Source: DASPWW01 sp963841715
Lineage (GTDB): Bacteria > Actinomycetota > Thermoleophilia > Solirubrobacterales > 70-9
Assembly: GCA_963841715.1 (NCBI GenBank)
Contig: CAWJDP010000003.1
Span: 1 to 64,000, forward strand
Reading direction: 5' to 3'
DNA: 64,000 nucleotides
A model generated the notes under the pieces. The model worked only from the letters and a program-made list of their open reading frames with translations. It was not told the DNA's origin and searched no databases. Of this stretch, positions 52,243 through 61,525 are shown piece after piece. Numbering within the stretch: the first letter of the stretch is position 1; every line of letters starts with the position of its first letter. The position numbers and the translations under genes are program-made.

Positions 52243-54236
52243 TCCCCCTTCCAGTGCGGCCTGCGCTTGCCGAGGAAGGCCGAGATGCCCTCCTTGGCGT
52301 CCTCGCTCAGAAACGCGGCCGCGAACCCGGCCTTCTCGGCCTCGATCCCGTCGCCGAGGTCGGGCTTCGCCGAGACCTGCTTGATCTGCTGCACCGCCAC
52401 CGGCGCCTGCTCGGCGAGCTTGCGTGCCCACGCCAACGCCGTGTCGAACAGCTCGTGGTCGGGGACGACGCGCTGCGCAAGCCCGTACTCCCCCGCCTCG
52501 GGGCCGGTGATCGCGTCGCCGATCAGGTTCATCTCCAGGGCCTTCGTCGGGCCGACGAGCCGCGGCAGGCGCTGGGTGCCGCCGAACCCGGGGATCAGCC
52601 CGAGCTTGATCTCCGGCTGGCCGAACAGCGCCGACTCGGCGGCTAGCCGGAAGTCGCATGCCATCGAGAGCTCGCAGCCGCCGCCGAACGCGAGCGCGTT
52701 GACGGCGGCGATCGTCGTGATCGGGGCCTCACCGAGATCGCGCAGCAGCGCGTGCCCGGTGTTGATCAGGTCGGCGCCGCCGGCCTGATCGGTCTGGGTG
52801 AACCCCTTGATGTCGGCCCCGGCCGAGAACACGACCGGCAGCGACGAGTAGACGATCAGCGAGCGGACCTCGCCCGCGTCCTTGATCCGGCGCCAGACCG
52901 TGTCGAGGTCCTGGATCACGCTCGCCGAGATCGCGTTCATCGGCGGGTTGGCGAGCCACGCGATCGCGACGTCGCCCCGCGTCTCGAGCTTCACGGTGTC
53001 GGTCTGCTCACCGTCGTCGGGCTGCGGGTAGGCATAGAAGCCCTGCCCGGACTTCAGCCCCAGCCGGCCCTGGGCGACGAGCCGCTTGATGATCCGCGGC
53101 GGCGTGAAGCGCTCGCCGTGCTTCTCCTCGAGTGCCTCGAGCTTCTCGAGCACGACGTCGAGACCGGTGAGGTCGGCCTGCCAGAACGGCGGGAACATCC
53201 CCCGCCGCGGGTCGAGGCCCGATCCCGCCATCATCCCGAGGTCGATCTCACGCGTCGATGCGACCCGCTCCTCGAGCAGCAGGCACGCCTCGACGAGCGA
53301 CTTGAGCTGGAACTGCTCGATCAGCCCCTCGTCGGGGTCGGCGTCGCCCTCGAGCTGCGGCTCGCCGTCCTTGTAGAGGCCGTCGCCGCCCGACTTCGCG
53401 CCGAGCTTGCCCTCGGCGACGAGCTTCTTCATCCCCTCGTGGACGTAGAAGCGATCGCCGTATGACTCACGCAGGTGCTCGGCGACGTGCAGGATCGTGT
53501 CGAGGCCGAGGAAGTCCGAGAGCACGAACGGGCCCATCGGGGCCGCGTTCGCCTCCGTGACCTTCTCGTCGATCTTCCTGATCGACAGGCCCTGCTCCTC
53601 CTGCGCGCGCCATACCTCGCTGACGCCGGAGTTGAGGATCCGGTTGACGACGAACCCGGGAACCTCCTCGCACGTGATCGGCTGCTTGCGCAGCGTCTGC
53701 GCGAAGTTGATCGCGGTCTCGACCGTCTCCTCGGAGGTCATCTCGCCCTCGACGATCTCGAGCAGCGGCATCATCGACGCGGGGTAGAAGAAGTGGAACC
53801 CGATCGCCTTCTCGGGCCGCAGCGTCGCGTCGCCCATCTCGGTGACCGACAGCGACGAGGTGTTCGAGGCGAGGATCGCCTGCCCCCCGGTCGCCTCGTC
53901 GAGCTCGGCGAACACCTGGCGCTTGATCTCGATCTTCTCGGGCGCCGCCTCGATCACGAAGTCGACGTCGCCGAAGTCGGCGTAGTCGGTCGCGCCGGTG
54001 ATCCGGCCGAGCGTCACCTCCAGCTGCTCGTCGGCCTGCTCCTGGGTCAGCTTCTCCTTCTTGACCAGGCGAGCGAGCTGCGACTTCGTCACCTCGCGGG
54101 CCTTGTCGAGGCCCTGATCGACGAACTTCTGGTCGATGTCCTTGAGGACGACTGGGATCTCGGCGGCTGCGATCACCTGGGCGATCTCGCCGCCCATCGT
54201 TCCCGCGCCTACAACTGCGGCCTTGAAGACGAACAT
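52239..54236 (-). CDS. 3-hydroxyacyl-CoA dehydrogenase/enoyl-CoA hydratase fusion (FadN-like order)
   Basis: 665 residues from ATG 54236 with GGAGG just upstream. Residues about 1-290 are the NAD-dependent dehydrogenase (AAVVGAGTMGGEIAQVIAAA, SNTSSLSVTEM, GFHFFYPASMMPLLEIVEG with the catalytic His, PGFVVNRILNSGV). A second dehydrogenase C-domain copy occupies about 300-400. About 420-665 is the crotonase fold (VVFSAGADIKGF oxyanion region, ALAFGGGCELSMACDFRLAA, FGQPEIKLGLIPGFGGTQRL with the catalytic Glu). The dehydrogenase comes first, as in Bacillus FadN, opposite to FadB. It performs the second and third beta-oxidation steps. Coupled to the sir2 gene. Confidence 0.92.
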   Translation of the reverse strand: MFVFKAAVVGAGTMGGEIAQVIAAAEIPVVLKDIDQKFVDQGLDKAREVTKSQLARLVKKEKLTQEQADEQLEVTLGRITGATDYADFGDVDFVIEAAPEKIEIKRQVFAELDEATGGQAILASNTSSLSVTEMGDATLRPEKAIGFHFFYPASMMPLLEIVEGEMTSEETVETAINFAQTLRKQPITCEEVPGFVVNRILNSGVSEVWRAQEEQGLSIRKIDEKVTEANAAPMGPFVLSDFLGLDTILHVAEHLRESYGDRFYVHEGMKKLVAEGKLGAKSGGDGLYKDGEPQLEGDADPDEGLIEQFQLKSLVEACLLLEERVASTREIDLGMMAGSGLDPRRGMFPPFWQADLTGLDVVLEKLEALEEKHGERFTPPRIIKRLVAQGRLGLKSGQGFYAYPQPDDGEQTDTVKLETRGDVAIAWLANPPMNAISASVIQDLDTVWRRIKDAGEVRSLIVYSSLPVVFSAGADIKGFTQTDQAGGADLINTGHALLRDLGEAPITTIAAVNALAFGGGCELSMACDFRLAAESALFGQPEIKLGLIPGFGGTQRLPRLVGPTKALEMNLIGDAITGPEAGEYGLAQRVVPDHELFDTALAWARKLAEQAPVAVQQIKQVSAKPDLGDGIEAEKAGFAAAFLSEDAKEGISAFLGKRRPHWKGE

Positions 54237-54273
54237 AGCCCTCCGTTTTCGGGGTCGTGAGCGGCCGCGAAGG

Positions 54274-54723
54274 CTATCTGCCTGAAATCTCCTCCGCCTC
54301 GCGCCGCAGACGCTCGAGCGAGCGTACGAGCGAGCGGCGGAGCTGCGGGCGGATGAACAGCACGTCGGTGACCGGCGTCAGCAGCCCGCCCTGCGTGAGC
54401 TTGTACGTGTACGTCTGGGTGACGCTGGTCGAGTTGCCGCGGATCGCGAACCGGACCGCAAGCTGCCCCTCGCTGTACTGGTCGCGGAACTCGACCCGAT
54501 GGAGCTGGCGAGGCTCGTGCACGATCACCTTCTCCTCGACCGTCCCGCGCCCCGCCGGGTTTGAGTGCCAGCGCAGGGTGCCGCCAAGGCCGGGGTAGCC
54601 CTCGGACGAGTCGACCCCGCCGAAGCCGTCGACCCACGTCGGCCACCGCTCCTGGTCGAAGTAGAGCTCCCAAACCTCGGCCGCTGGGACCGGGACCGGC
54701 ATCGTCGCCTCGACCTGCGCCAT
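54274..54723 (-). CDS. SRPBCC (START/Bet v1-like) domain protein
   Basis: 149 residues from ATG 54723. MPVPVPAAEVWELYFDQERW and PTWVDGFGGVDSSEGYPGLG are the N-terminal strand-helix of polyketide cyclase/SRPBCC proteins. VEEKVIVHEPRQLHRVEFRD, then SVTQTYTYKLTQGGLLTPVT and the long C-terminal helix LRRSLVRSLERLRREAEEI follow. The fold binds hydrophobic ligands. It overlaps the PadR gene by one base (TGATG), so the pair is one operon; the regulator-ligand-binding pairing suggests a response to a small hydrophobic molecule, which is inference. Confidence 0.8.
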   Translation of the reverse strand: MAQVEATMPVPVPAAEVWELYFDQERWPTWVDGFGGVDSSEGYPGLGGTLRWHSNPAGRGTVEEKVIVHEPRQLHRVEFRDQYSEGQLAVRFAIRGNSTSVTQTYTYKLTQGGLLTPVTDVLFIRPQLRRSLVRSLERLRREAEEISGR

Positions 54724-55181
54724 CAGCCCTCCTCCGGCCCGTAGATCTCGCGCTTGATCGACGACAGCGAGCCGATCAGCGAGTCGAGGAACGGCTCGAG
54801 CTCGGCGACGAGGCGCCGGTACTCCCTGCGGCCCTCGGCGGTGATCGAGTAGTAGCGGCGCGTGCGCTTGTCGGGATGCTCCCAGCGGCCCTCGATCAGG
54901 CGCCGCGACTCGAGCTCGCGCAGCAGCGGGTACATCGTGTTCGGGTTCACCGAGACGACACCCTGGGTGATCGTCTCGATCTCCTCGATCAGCCGGTTCC
55001 CGTACGCGGGCTCGCGGGCGACGAGATGGAGCACGAGCAGCCCGAAGATGTCGCGGCGCCGCGTCTCGGCGCCGAACACGTCCGAGGGCCGGCCGCGACT
55101 GCGCCGGCGCGCCGGCGCCTCCGCCGCGCGCGCCGTCTCGGCGACGGCCTCGGCGACTTCCCTTCGCCGCTTTCGAGCCAC
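54723..55181 (-). CDS. PadR-family transcriptional regulator
   Basis: 152 residues from GTG 55181, seven bases after a TATAGT element (leaderless). The frame extends further upstream, but that part lacks features. An Arg-rich leader (ARKRRREVAEAVAETARAAE) precedes the winged helix: RRDIFGLLVLHLVAREPAYG, IETITQGVVSVNPNTMYPLL, RELESRRLIEGRWE and TRRYYSITAEGRREYRRLVA. Tyr and Gly in NTMYPLL and EPAYGNRL are the PadR hallmarks. PadR proteins dimerise through the C-terminal helix (ELEPFLDSLIGSLSSIKREI) and usually repress nearby genes. The target may be its own operon or the divergent small membrane protein. Confidence 0.92.
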   Translation of the reverse strand: MARKRRREVAEAVAETARAAEAPARRRSRGRPSDVFGAETRRRDIFGLLVLHLVAREPAYGNRLIEEIETITQGVVSVNPNTMYPLLRELESRRLIEGRWEHPDKRTRRYYSITAEGRREYRRLVAELEPFLDSLIGSLSSIKREIYGPEEG

Positions 55182-55188
55182 GCCCGCG

Positions 55189-55194
55189 ACTATA
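55189..55194 (-). promoter_or_regulatory. -10 hexamer TATAGT, leaderless promoter of the PadR operon
   Basis: TATAGT, seven bases, GTG 55181 on the minus strand: the closest match to consensus among the leaderless -10 elements. Confidence 0.6.
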
Positions 55195-55290
55195 TGGGGG
55201 CGCGAGGCGGGGGCTTCCGTGACGAGTCGCACGACCCGCCGCCTGCACCCGCTTTATGGTTGTCCGCGAAGTCAAACGGAGGAGCGCGAG

Positions 55291-55551
55291 ATGGCGAACA
55301 TGAACGTCACCGACCGGACCCAGTACGAGCGCGCGGACGTGGGCGACTCGCGGAGCACGAGGCTGCTCACGGCGCGCTCGAAGGCCGGGCCGGCGATCTA
55401 CACGCTGCTGTGCCTGCCGCTGATCGCGGTCTTGGTCTGGTCCGTGATCGCGGGCATCCAGGGCTGGTGGCAGTGGCTCGTGCTCGGCGTGATCTTAATG
55501 ACCACGATCGGGCTGATGATCGCGATCAGCCCCAAGCGTCGCGGCGCCTGA
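55291..55551 (+). CDS. Small two-helix membrane protein
   Basis: 86 residues from ATG 55291, with GGAGCGCGAG upstream (GGAG about six bases before). The N-terminal 40 residues are polar (NVTDRTQYERADVGDSRSTR). Then come two hydrophobic helices, AIYTLLCLPLIAVLVWSVIA and WWQWLVLGVILMTTIGLMIA, and a basic end KRRGA. No family recognised. It is divergent from the PadR gene (109 bases between starts), so PadR control is possible. Confidence 0.7.
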   Translation: MANMNVTDRTQYERADVGDSRSTRLLTARSKAGPAIYTLLCLPLIAVLVWSVIAGIQGWWQWLVLGVILMTTIGLMIAISPKRRGA

Positions 55552-55594
55552 GGCGGACTCGAAGCCGCACTCGAGCGGACGCCGGCGCAGCCGG

Positions 55595-57094
55595 CTGATC
55601 GCGGGCTTCAGCCTGCTCGCCAGCCTGGCGCTCCCCGCGAGCGCGGCGGCGACCGAGTTTCCGGTCGCGAGCGTCGGCGATACGGGCTCGGGCACGCTGC
55701 GGCAGGCGATCACGGCCGCGAACACGAGCCCAGGGCACGACACGATCGCGATCAGCGCCACCGGGACGATCAACCTCGCGAGCCCCCTCCCCCAGATCAA
55801 TCAGGACGTCGACATCGAGGGGCCGGGCTCTGACCAGCTCACCGTGCGGCGAAACGCCGGCGGCGACTACCGGGTCTTCGACGTGCTCAGCCCCGCGGTC
55901 GTCTCGATCTCGGGCCTGACGATCTCGAACGGGAGGACGACGGCGACCGGCGACGCCGGCGCGGGCGCCGGCGTCCGCAGCACCGGAGACCTGACGCTCG
56001 ACCGCGTCGTCGTGAGCGCGAACAACGTCGCGGTCCTCGGCGGGACCAACGCCTCGGCCGAGGGCGGTGGGATCTTCGCCAGCGGCGCGCTTCACCTCGA
56101 GCGCAGCACCGTGAGCGGCAATGCGATAAGCGCGAGTGGCGCGACGGCCCTGGACAGCGCCCAGGGAGGCGGAGTCGACCTCGCCGGGGGCATGCACGAG
56201 ATCGATGCCAGCACCGTGAGCGGCAACACCGTCTCCGCAAGCGGAGGCACCAGCTCAGGCGCGTTCGGGGGCGGGATCAGCTCAAACGGCACGACGAGTG
56301 TCGAACTCACGACGGTTAGCGGGAACGCCGTCAGCGCCGCCGGCGGCTCGCCGGTCGCGCGCGGCGGCGGCATTCAGGGGATCACCGGCCTTTCCGTCAC
56401 CAGCTCGACGATCACCGCCAACCGCGCCCCCAGCCTCCCCGCCGACTTCCTCCCCGGAGCAAACGTCTCCCTCGTCGGCTCGAACACGTTCCGGAACGTG
56501 ATCGTCTCCGACCCTCTCGGCGGGGCGCCGAACTGCGGCGGGGTCACCTCCGCCGGGTTCAATCTCGAGGACGGGTTCAGCTGCGGCTTCACCGAGCCCA
56601 GCGATCAGTCGGCGACGAACCCGTTCCTGGATCCGCAGCTGGCGGCAAACGGTGGGCCGACCAAGACCCACGCCCTGCTGAGCGGGAGTCTCGCCATCGA
56701 CCGCGGAAACCGGTTCGGCGAGACAACCGACCAGCGCGGCCTTCCACGGCCAAGCGACTTCGGAGCGATTCCCAACGCGAGCGGGAGCGACGGCTCCGAC
56801 GTCGGCGCGGTCGAGGCTCAGGACACCGCCGCGCCCGAGACGACGATCGACAAGGGGCCGAAGCACAAGACCAGGAAGCGCAAGGCGAAGCTCCGATTCT
56901 CAGCCGACGAGCCGGGATCGACGTTCGAGTGCGCGCTCGACAAGCACGCCTTCGAGGCGTGCGAGCCGCCGGTGAAGCTCAAGCGGCTGAAGCGGCGCAA
57001 GCACGTCTTCGACGTTCGCGCGACGGACCTTGCCGGGAACGTCGATCGGACGCCGGCGGTGCGAAAGTGGCGCGTCAAAAAGAGACGCCGCTGA
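55595..57094 (+). CDS. Secreted parallel beta-helix protein with choice-of-anchor-Q-like C-terminus (start unresolved)
   Basis: The first canonical start in frame is GTG 55844, but the frame upstream is clearly coding. It reads RRRSRLIAGFSLLASLALPA, an apparent signal peptide ending near SAAA, followed by FPVASVGDTGSGTLRQAITA, the classic start of right-handed beta-helix surface proteins. No ATG, GTG or TTG lies between the stop at 55517-55519 and 55844; CTG 55595 is the only listed alternative and would lose the basic n-region. The body has repeated Ser/Thr/Val-rich coils (TVSGNAISASG, TVSGNTVSASGG, TVSGNAVSAAGG), then DQRGLPRPSDFGAIP and DVGAVEAQ. The C-terminal domain is PETTIDKGPKHKTRKRKAKL with FSADEPGSTFECALDKH, a Solirubrobacter-type Ig-like module. 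Confidence 0.72.
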   Translation: MIAGFSLLASLALPASAAATEFPVASVGDTGSGTLRQAITAANTSPGHDTIAISATGTINLASPLPQINQDVDIEGPGSDQLTVRRNAGGDYRVFDVLSPAVVSISGLTISNGRTTATGDAGAGAGVRSTGDLTLDRVVVSANNVAVLGGTNASAEGGGIFASGALHLERSTVSGNAISASGATALDSAQGGGVDLAGGMHEIDASTVSGNTVSASGGTSSGAFGGGISSNGTTSVELTTVSGNAVSAAGGSPVARGGGIQGITGLSVTSSTITANRAPSLPADFLPGANVSLVGSNTFRNVIVSDPLGGAPNCGGVTSAGFNLEDGFSCGFTEPSDQSATNPFLDPQLAANGGPTKTHALLSGSLAIDRGNRFGETTDQRGLPRPSDFGAIPNASGSDGSDVGAVEAQDTAAPETTIDKGPKHKTRKRKAKLRFSADEPGSTFECALDKHAFEACEPPVKLKRLKRRKHVFDVRATDLAGNVDRTPAVRKWRVKKRRR

Positions 57095-57107
57095 CCCGGG
57101 CGCCGGG

Positions 57108-58328
<1,221 letters not shown>

Positions 58329-58392
58329 TGCTGGCTCGCTCCTTAGGTCGTTGCCGGTCCGGGGCGGGTGCTCCCGGCCGGGGCCGACCGAT

Positions 58393-58406
58393 TGACTGGT
58401 CAGTCA
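58393..58406. promoter_or_regulatory. 14-bp palindrome TGACTG-GT-CAGTCA, TetR-type operator candidate
   Basis: The perfect inverted repeat lies between the acyl-CoA dehydrogenase start (58328, minus strand) and the small gene at 58443. Its form is like that of TetR-family operators. Control of the dehydrogenase is the most likely role. Confidence 0.5.
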
Positions 58407-58430
58407 GCCAGGGACAGAGAATAGCGCCGA

Positions 58431-58436
58431 TAACCT
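58431..58436 (+). promoter_or_regulatory. -10 hexamer TAACCT, leaderless promoter of the gene at 58443
   Basis: TAACCT, six bases, GTG 58443. It supports GTG 58443 as the true start. Confidence 0.5.
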
Positions 58437-58442
58437 TGCCAC

Positions 58443-58901
58443 GTGCGGTTTGCGATCACAAACGGCGATGTGATCCTGATCGTCGTCCTCGTCGCGCTCC
58501 CGATCGCCGCGATCGCGTTCATGGGCGCGGGAGGCGCTCTGAAGCAGATCGGCAAGGGCCAGTTCGCGATCGAGCAGGACCTTCCGGAGCCGAAATCGAC
58601 GCCCCCGCCCCCGGTCTCCCGCGAGATGCGCGAGGCCGAGATCAGGCAGATGGTCGAGGCGAAGGCGTACCGCCAGCAGGCCCGGGGAGAGGCGCCGCTG
58701 GACGTCGAGACCGAGGTCGGGCGCCTGCTCGACAACCGTCCCACGGGCACGCCGCTGGGCGGCGGCGACGACCTCCGCGAGGAGGTCCGCCAGCTGGTGA
58801 TCGCCCGCAACGAGCGCCGCGCCCGCCGGGGCGAGGAGCCGCTCGATGTCGACACCGAGGTCGAGCGCCAGCTCCGCGAGCTCGAGAACCTGGGTCAGTA
58901 G
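58443..58901 (+). CDS. Single-pass membrane protein with an internal ~34-residue duplication
   Basis: 152 residues from GTG 58443. One N-terminal helix (VILIVVLVALPIAAIAFMGA) is followed by GGALKQIGKGQFAIEQDLP and a Pro-rich stretch. The cytoplasmic part contains two similar segments: EIRQMVEAKAYRQQARGEAP with LDVETEVGRLL (about 68-98), and EVRQLVIARNERRARRGEEP with LDVDTEVERQL (about 116-146). The pattern ExRQxV.A...R.ARGE.PLDVxTEVxRxL is clear and suggests a short helical repeat, perhaps a protein-binding element. Family not recognised by me. The downstream gene has its own promoter. Confidence 0.75.
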   Translation: MRFAITNGDVILIVVLVALPIAAIAFMGAGGALKQIGKGQFAIEQDLPEPKSTPPPPVSREMREAEIRQMVEAKAYRQQARGEAPLDVETEVGRLLDNRPTGTPLGGGDDLREEVRQLVIARNERRARRGEEPLDVDTEVERQLRELENLGQ

Positions 58902-58915
58902 CCCGCGAAACCGGG

Positions 58916-58921
58916 TATATG
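58916..58921 (+). promoter_or_regulatory. -10 hexamer TATATG, leaderless promoter of the gene at 58930
   Basis: TATATG, eight bases, GTG 58930. The hexamer lies in the 28-base gap after the preceding stop. Confidence 0.5.
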
Positions 58922-58929
58922 TTTCGCCC

Positions 58930-59310
58930 GTGGCGCCCGAGCCCGACATCTCCGAGCAGATCGTTGAGCTGAAGGAGCTGACCGTGCGGCCGGGCACCTA
59001 CTTCAACCCGCAGACCGAGGTCGTGGTCGTCGTCGACGACTCGGCGTCTATCGATCAGACGGTTTTCAACATGGAGGCCTACGAGGGCGCGGACTGGGTG
59101 CGGATCAGCGACGAGGTCCCGCTCGACGAACAGGCGCGGGACGAGCTGTTTGAGAGCTTCCAGACCCACTACCACCCGGGCGCGAGCGGGGCCGAGCCGG
59201 ACGCGGCCCTCGAGCCGGGCGAGGACGGACGCGCCGAGGACGAGGGCGCGGACGAGCCCGAGCCGGACCCGGATCCCGACGAGCGAGACCACCCGGTCGA
59301 GGAGGAATGA
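58930..59310 (+). CDS. Acidic hypothetical protein
   Basis: 126 residues from GTG 58930. An ordered N-terminal half, DISEQIVELKELTVRPGTYF, NPQTEVVVVVDDSASIDQTV and FNMEAYEGADWVRISDEVPL, is followed by a strongly acidic tail (EDGRAEDEGADEPEPDPDPD). The ordered part may be a small alpha/beta domain. I recognise no family. Its stop overlaps the cupin start (ATGA), so the two are translationally coupled and probably work together. Confidence 0.7.
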   Translation: MAPEPDISEQIVELKELTVRPGTYFNPQTEVVVVVDDSASIDQTVFNMEAYEGADWVRISDEVPLDEQARDELFESFQTHYHPGASGAEPDAALEPGEDGRAEDEGADEPEPDPDPDERDHPVEEE

Positions 59311-59711
59311 TGGCCGAGTACAGGATCGCCACCCGCGACGAGGCCTTCGACGCGATGCAGGCCTACCCCGGTTTCGGCTCGATGCTGATGTACACGCCGA
59401 TGCTCGACACGCACCAGACCGCGCTCACGCTGCGGACGATGCCGCCGGGAACCGGCGGGCGCGGCAGCTACGGCCACCGCCACACGACCCAGGAGGAGCT
59501 CTACCTGGTCCTCAAGGGGACGCTGACCTTCAAGCTCGACGAGGACGTCTTCGAGGCCGGCCCCGGAACCGCGGTGAAGATCCCGCCCGAGGTCGTGCGC
59601 TCGGTCCACAACGACACCGACGAAGACGTCGAGCTCGTTATCTGCTCGCCGCGGATCGACGACCCCGAGGGGGACGTCGCCACGGTCGACGAGTTCTGGC
59701 CCGAGGACTGA
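59307..59711 (+). CDS. Cupin-domain protein
   Basis: 134 residues from ATG 59307. The cupin motif 1 is YGHRHTTQEELYLVLKGTLT, with His-x-His and Glu as metal ligands, and motif 2 is VFEAGPGTAVKIPPEVVRSV followed by HNDTDEDVELVICSP with the last His. It should bind a divalent metal in a small beta barrel; function (dioxygenase, isomerase, storage or sensor) cannot be told. Coupled to the upstream gene. The downstream GNAT gene starts at or right after its stop. Confidence 0.88.
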   Translation: MMAEYRIATRDEAFDAMQAYPGFGSMLMYTPMLDTHQTALTLRTMPPGTGGRGSYGHRHTTQEELYLVLKGTLTFKLDEDVFEAGPGTAVKIPPEVVRSVHNDTDEDVELVICSPRIDDPEGDVATVDEFWPED

Positions 59712-59728
59712 CCGAGACGCCGGGCGAG

Positions 59729-60265
59729 GTGCCGCGCACTGCGCGGCTGGACGCCGAGCGCCCCGACCTCGACGCGCATCTCGAGTTCGCTGCGCGGCTG
59801 TACGGGGACCCGCGCGTCGCCGGAGCGCTGTTCCCCGGCCGGCTCGGCGGGCCGCGGACGGCCGCGGGGGCGCGCGAGCTGCTGCGCGAGCAGATCGATC
59901 AGTGGGACGAGAACGGGTTCGACCTGTGGTGGTGGCGATGCCGCGCGAGCGGCGAGCTCGTCGCCCGCGGCGGGCTCAGGCGGACCATCGTCGCCGGCCG
60001 CGAGGAGGTCGAGGTCGGCTGGGCCGTCTCCCCAGACCATTGGGGCAAGGGCGTCGCGACCGAGCTCGCCGGTGCGTCGATCGCGTACGCGTTCGGCCCG
60101 CTCGGTCTCCGCGAAGTCGTCAGCTTCACGCTAGCCGGCAACCGCGCTTCGCAGCGGGTGATGGAGAAGTCGGGGATGAGGCTCGAGGGCCGGATCGAGC
60201 ACGTCGGGCTGCCGCACCTCCTCTACCGCCTCGACGCCGAGGCGGCGCTTGCCGCGCGCCCCTAG
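59729..60265 (+). CDS. GNAT-family N-acetyltransferase (RimJ/RimL-like)
   Basis: 178 residues from GTG 59729; a CTG at 59708 overlapping the cupin stop (CTGA) gives seven more residues (LTETPGE) and is an alternative start. RTARLDAERPDLDAHLEFAA and GFDLWWWRCRASGELVARGG match the N-terminal GNAT_3-like part. EVEVGWAVSPDHWGKGVATE is the acetyl-CoA loop, and VVSFTLAGNRASQRVMEKSG with MRLEGRIEHVGLPHLLYRLD is the usual C-terminal sequence. It acetylates an amine, often a ribosomal-protein N-terminus or antibiotic, in this subgroup. The end overlaps the convergent antiporter gene by four bases. Confidence 0.86.
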   Translation: MPRTARLDAERPDLDAHLEFAARLYGDPRVAGALFPGRLGGPRTAAGARELLREQIDQWDENGFDLWWWRCRASGELVARGGLRRTIVAGREEVEVGWAVSPDHWGKGVATELAGASIAYAFGPLGLREVVSFTLAGNRASQRVMEKSGMRLEGRIEHVGLPHLLYRLDAEAALAARP

Positions 60266-61401
60266 GCGAAGCCGAACGCGAGCGCGAGGATCACGTACAC
60301 GCCGAGCAGCAGCACGCCCTCGAACCAGGTCGACTCGCCCTCGGTCGTGACCTGGTTCGCGATCAGGATCGCGATCAGCACGCCGCCGACCTCGAACCCG
60401 TTGAAGACGAGCGGCATCGGATCCGGGCCGATTACGAACGAGGCGAGCACGAGCACCGGCGCGACGAACAGCGCGATCTGGGCGCTTGACCCGATCGCGA
60501 TGTTGACCGCGAGGTCCATCTTGTCCTTGTAGGCGACGAGCACCGCCACCCAGTGCTCGGCGGCGTTGCCGACGATCGCGACAACGATCACGCCGATGAA
60601 GAACTGGGTCAGCCCGATCGACTCCGAGGCGTCGGCGATCGAGTGCACGAGCACCTCCGACATCACACCGACCGCGACGCCGGCGACCGCGAGCATCACG
60701 ACCGAGCGCCGGGTGCTCCAACCAAGGGTGTCCTCGCTCTCGTACGGCGGGTTGAAGATGTCGCGGTGGGTTCGCAGCGAGAACACGAGCCCGAGCACGT
60801 AGCTGAGGATCAGCACGCACGCAACCGCAAGCGAGAGGTGCTCGACGTTGGATCCGAAGTCGACCTGCTGCGCGCCCACGGAGGGCAGCGCGTTGCCCCT
60901 GGCGAGCTCGTAGATCGCCGGCATCAGGATCGCGGCGGCGGCGAGGAACAGCATCGTCGACTGCGCGTTCGCCGCGCGGCGATCGAAGCGCTGGTAGCGC
61001 TGCCCTCGGCGAAGGCCGCCGGCGAGCATCGCGCCGCCGAGCACGAGCAGGATGTTGCCGAGCATCGAGCCGACGAGCGAGGCCTTGACGACCTCGTCGA
61101 GCCCGGCCCCGAGCGCGAACAGGGCGATGATCAGCTCGGGTGCGTTGCCGAAGGTGACGTTGAGAAGCCCGCCGATCCCCGGGCCCGAGCGCGCCGCGAG
61201 CTCCTCGGTCGCGAGTCCCATCAGCGCCGCCGTCGGGATCACCCCGAGCGCCGAGGTGAAGAAGATCGCGGTCGCGGGGGCGTGCGCGAGGTCGAGCGCG
61301 ATCGCGATCGGGATGAACGGGACAAGCAGATAGGGCGCGCCCTGCGCGCTGAGCAGGAAGCTCGCGCTCAGCCCCGGATCGCTCTCCCGGCGAGGGCTCA
61401 T
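60262..61401 (-). CDS. Calcium/proton (cation) antiporter, CaCA family
   Basis: 379 residues, about 11 helices. The two alpha-repeats that form the ion path are visible: VTFGNAPELIIALFALGAGL, with GNAPELI, and IVGNAAEHWVAVLVAYKDKM, with GNAAEH. Each is followed by a helix of the type SLVGSMLGNILLVLGGAML or NIAIGSSAQIALFVAPVLVL. This is the ChaA/Cax group, which exports Ca2+ (or Na+/K+) in exchange for H+. A long acidic loop sits between the halves (residues about 165-220). ATG 61401 has TAGGCT six bases upstream, so it is probably leaderless. Confidence 0.93.
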   Translation of the reverse strand: MSPRRESDPGLSASFLLSAQGAPYLLVPFIPIAIALDLAHAPATAIFFTSALGVIPTAALMGLATEELAARSGPGIGGLLNVTFGNAPELIIALFALGAGLDEVVKASLVGSMLGNILLVLGGAMLAGGLRRGQRYQRFDRRAANAQSTMLFLAAAAILMPAIYELARGNALPSVGAQQVDFGSNVEHLSLAVACVLILSYVLGLVFSLRTHRDIFNPPYESEDTLGWSTRRSVVMLAVAGVAVGVMSEVLVHSIADASESIGLTQFFIGVIVVAIVGNAAEHWVAVLVAYKDKMDLAVNIAIGSSAQIALFVAPVLVLASFVIGPDPMPLVFNGFEVGGVLIAILIANQVTTEGESTWFEGVLLLGVYVILALAFGFA

Positions 61402-61407
61402 CGAGCA

Positions 61408-61413
61408 AGCCTA
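61408..61413 (-). promoter_or_regulatory. -10 hexamer TAGGCT, leaderless promoter of the antiporter
   Basis: TAGGCT, six bases, ATG 61401 on the minus strand; the same hexamer and spacing as upstream of lysS. Confidence 0.55.
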
Positions 61414-61442
61414 TTCGCCGTATGCGGGCACACTTGCACGCT

Positions 61443-61463
61443 CGGGCACGCCGGACGTGCCCG
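61443..61463 (-). terminator. Eight-pair hairpin between the antiporter and lipoprotein genes
   Basis: CGGGCACG (61443-61450), loop CCGGA and CGTGCCCG (61456-61463) form a perfect stem about 63 bases past the lipoprotein stop. It is a likely terminator for that gene, although no U-run follows. Confidence 0.45.
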
Positions 61464-61525
61464 GCGTCCCAAAAGGACTTGGCTTGGGGACCTGGCCTGG
61501 CCGTCGCTCGCGCCGGCCGCCGGCG

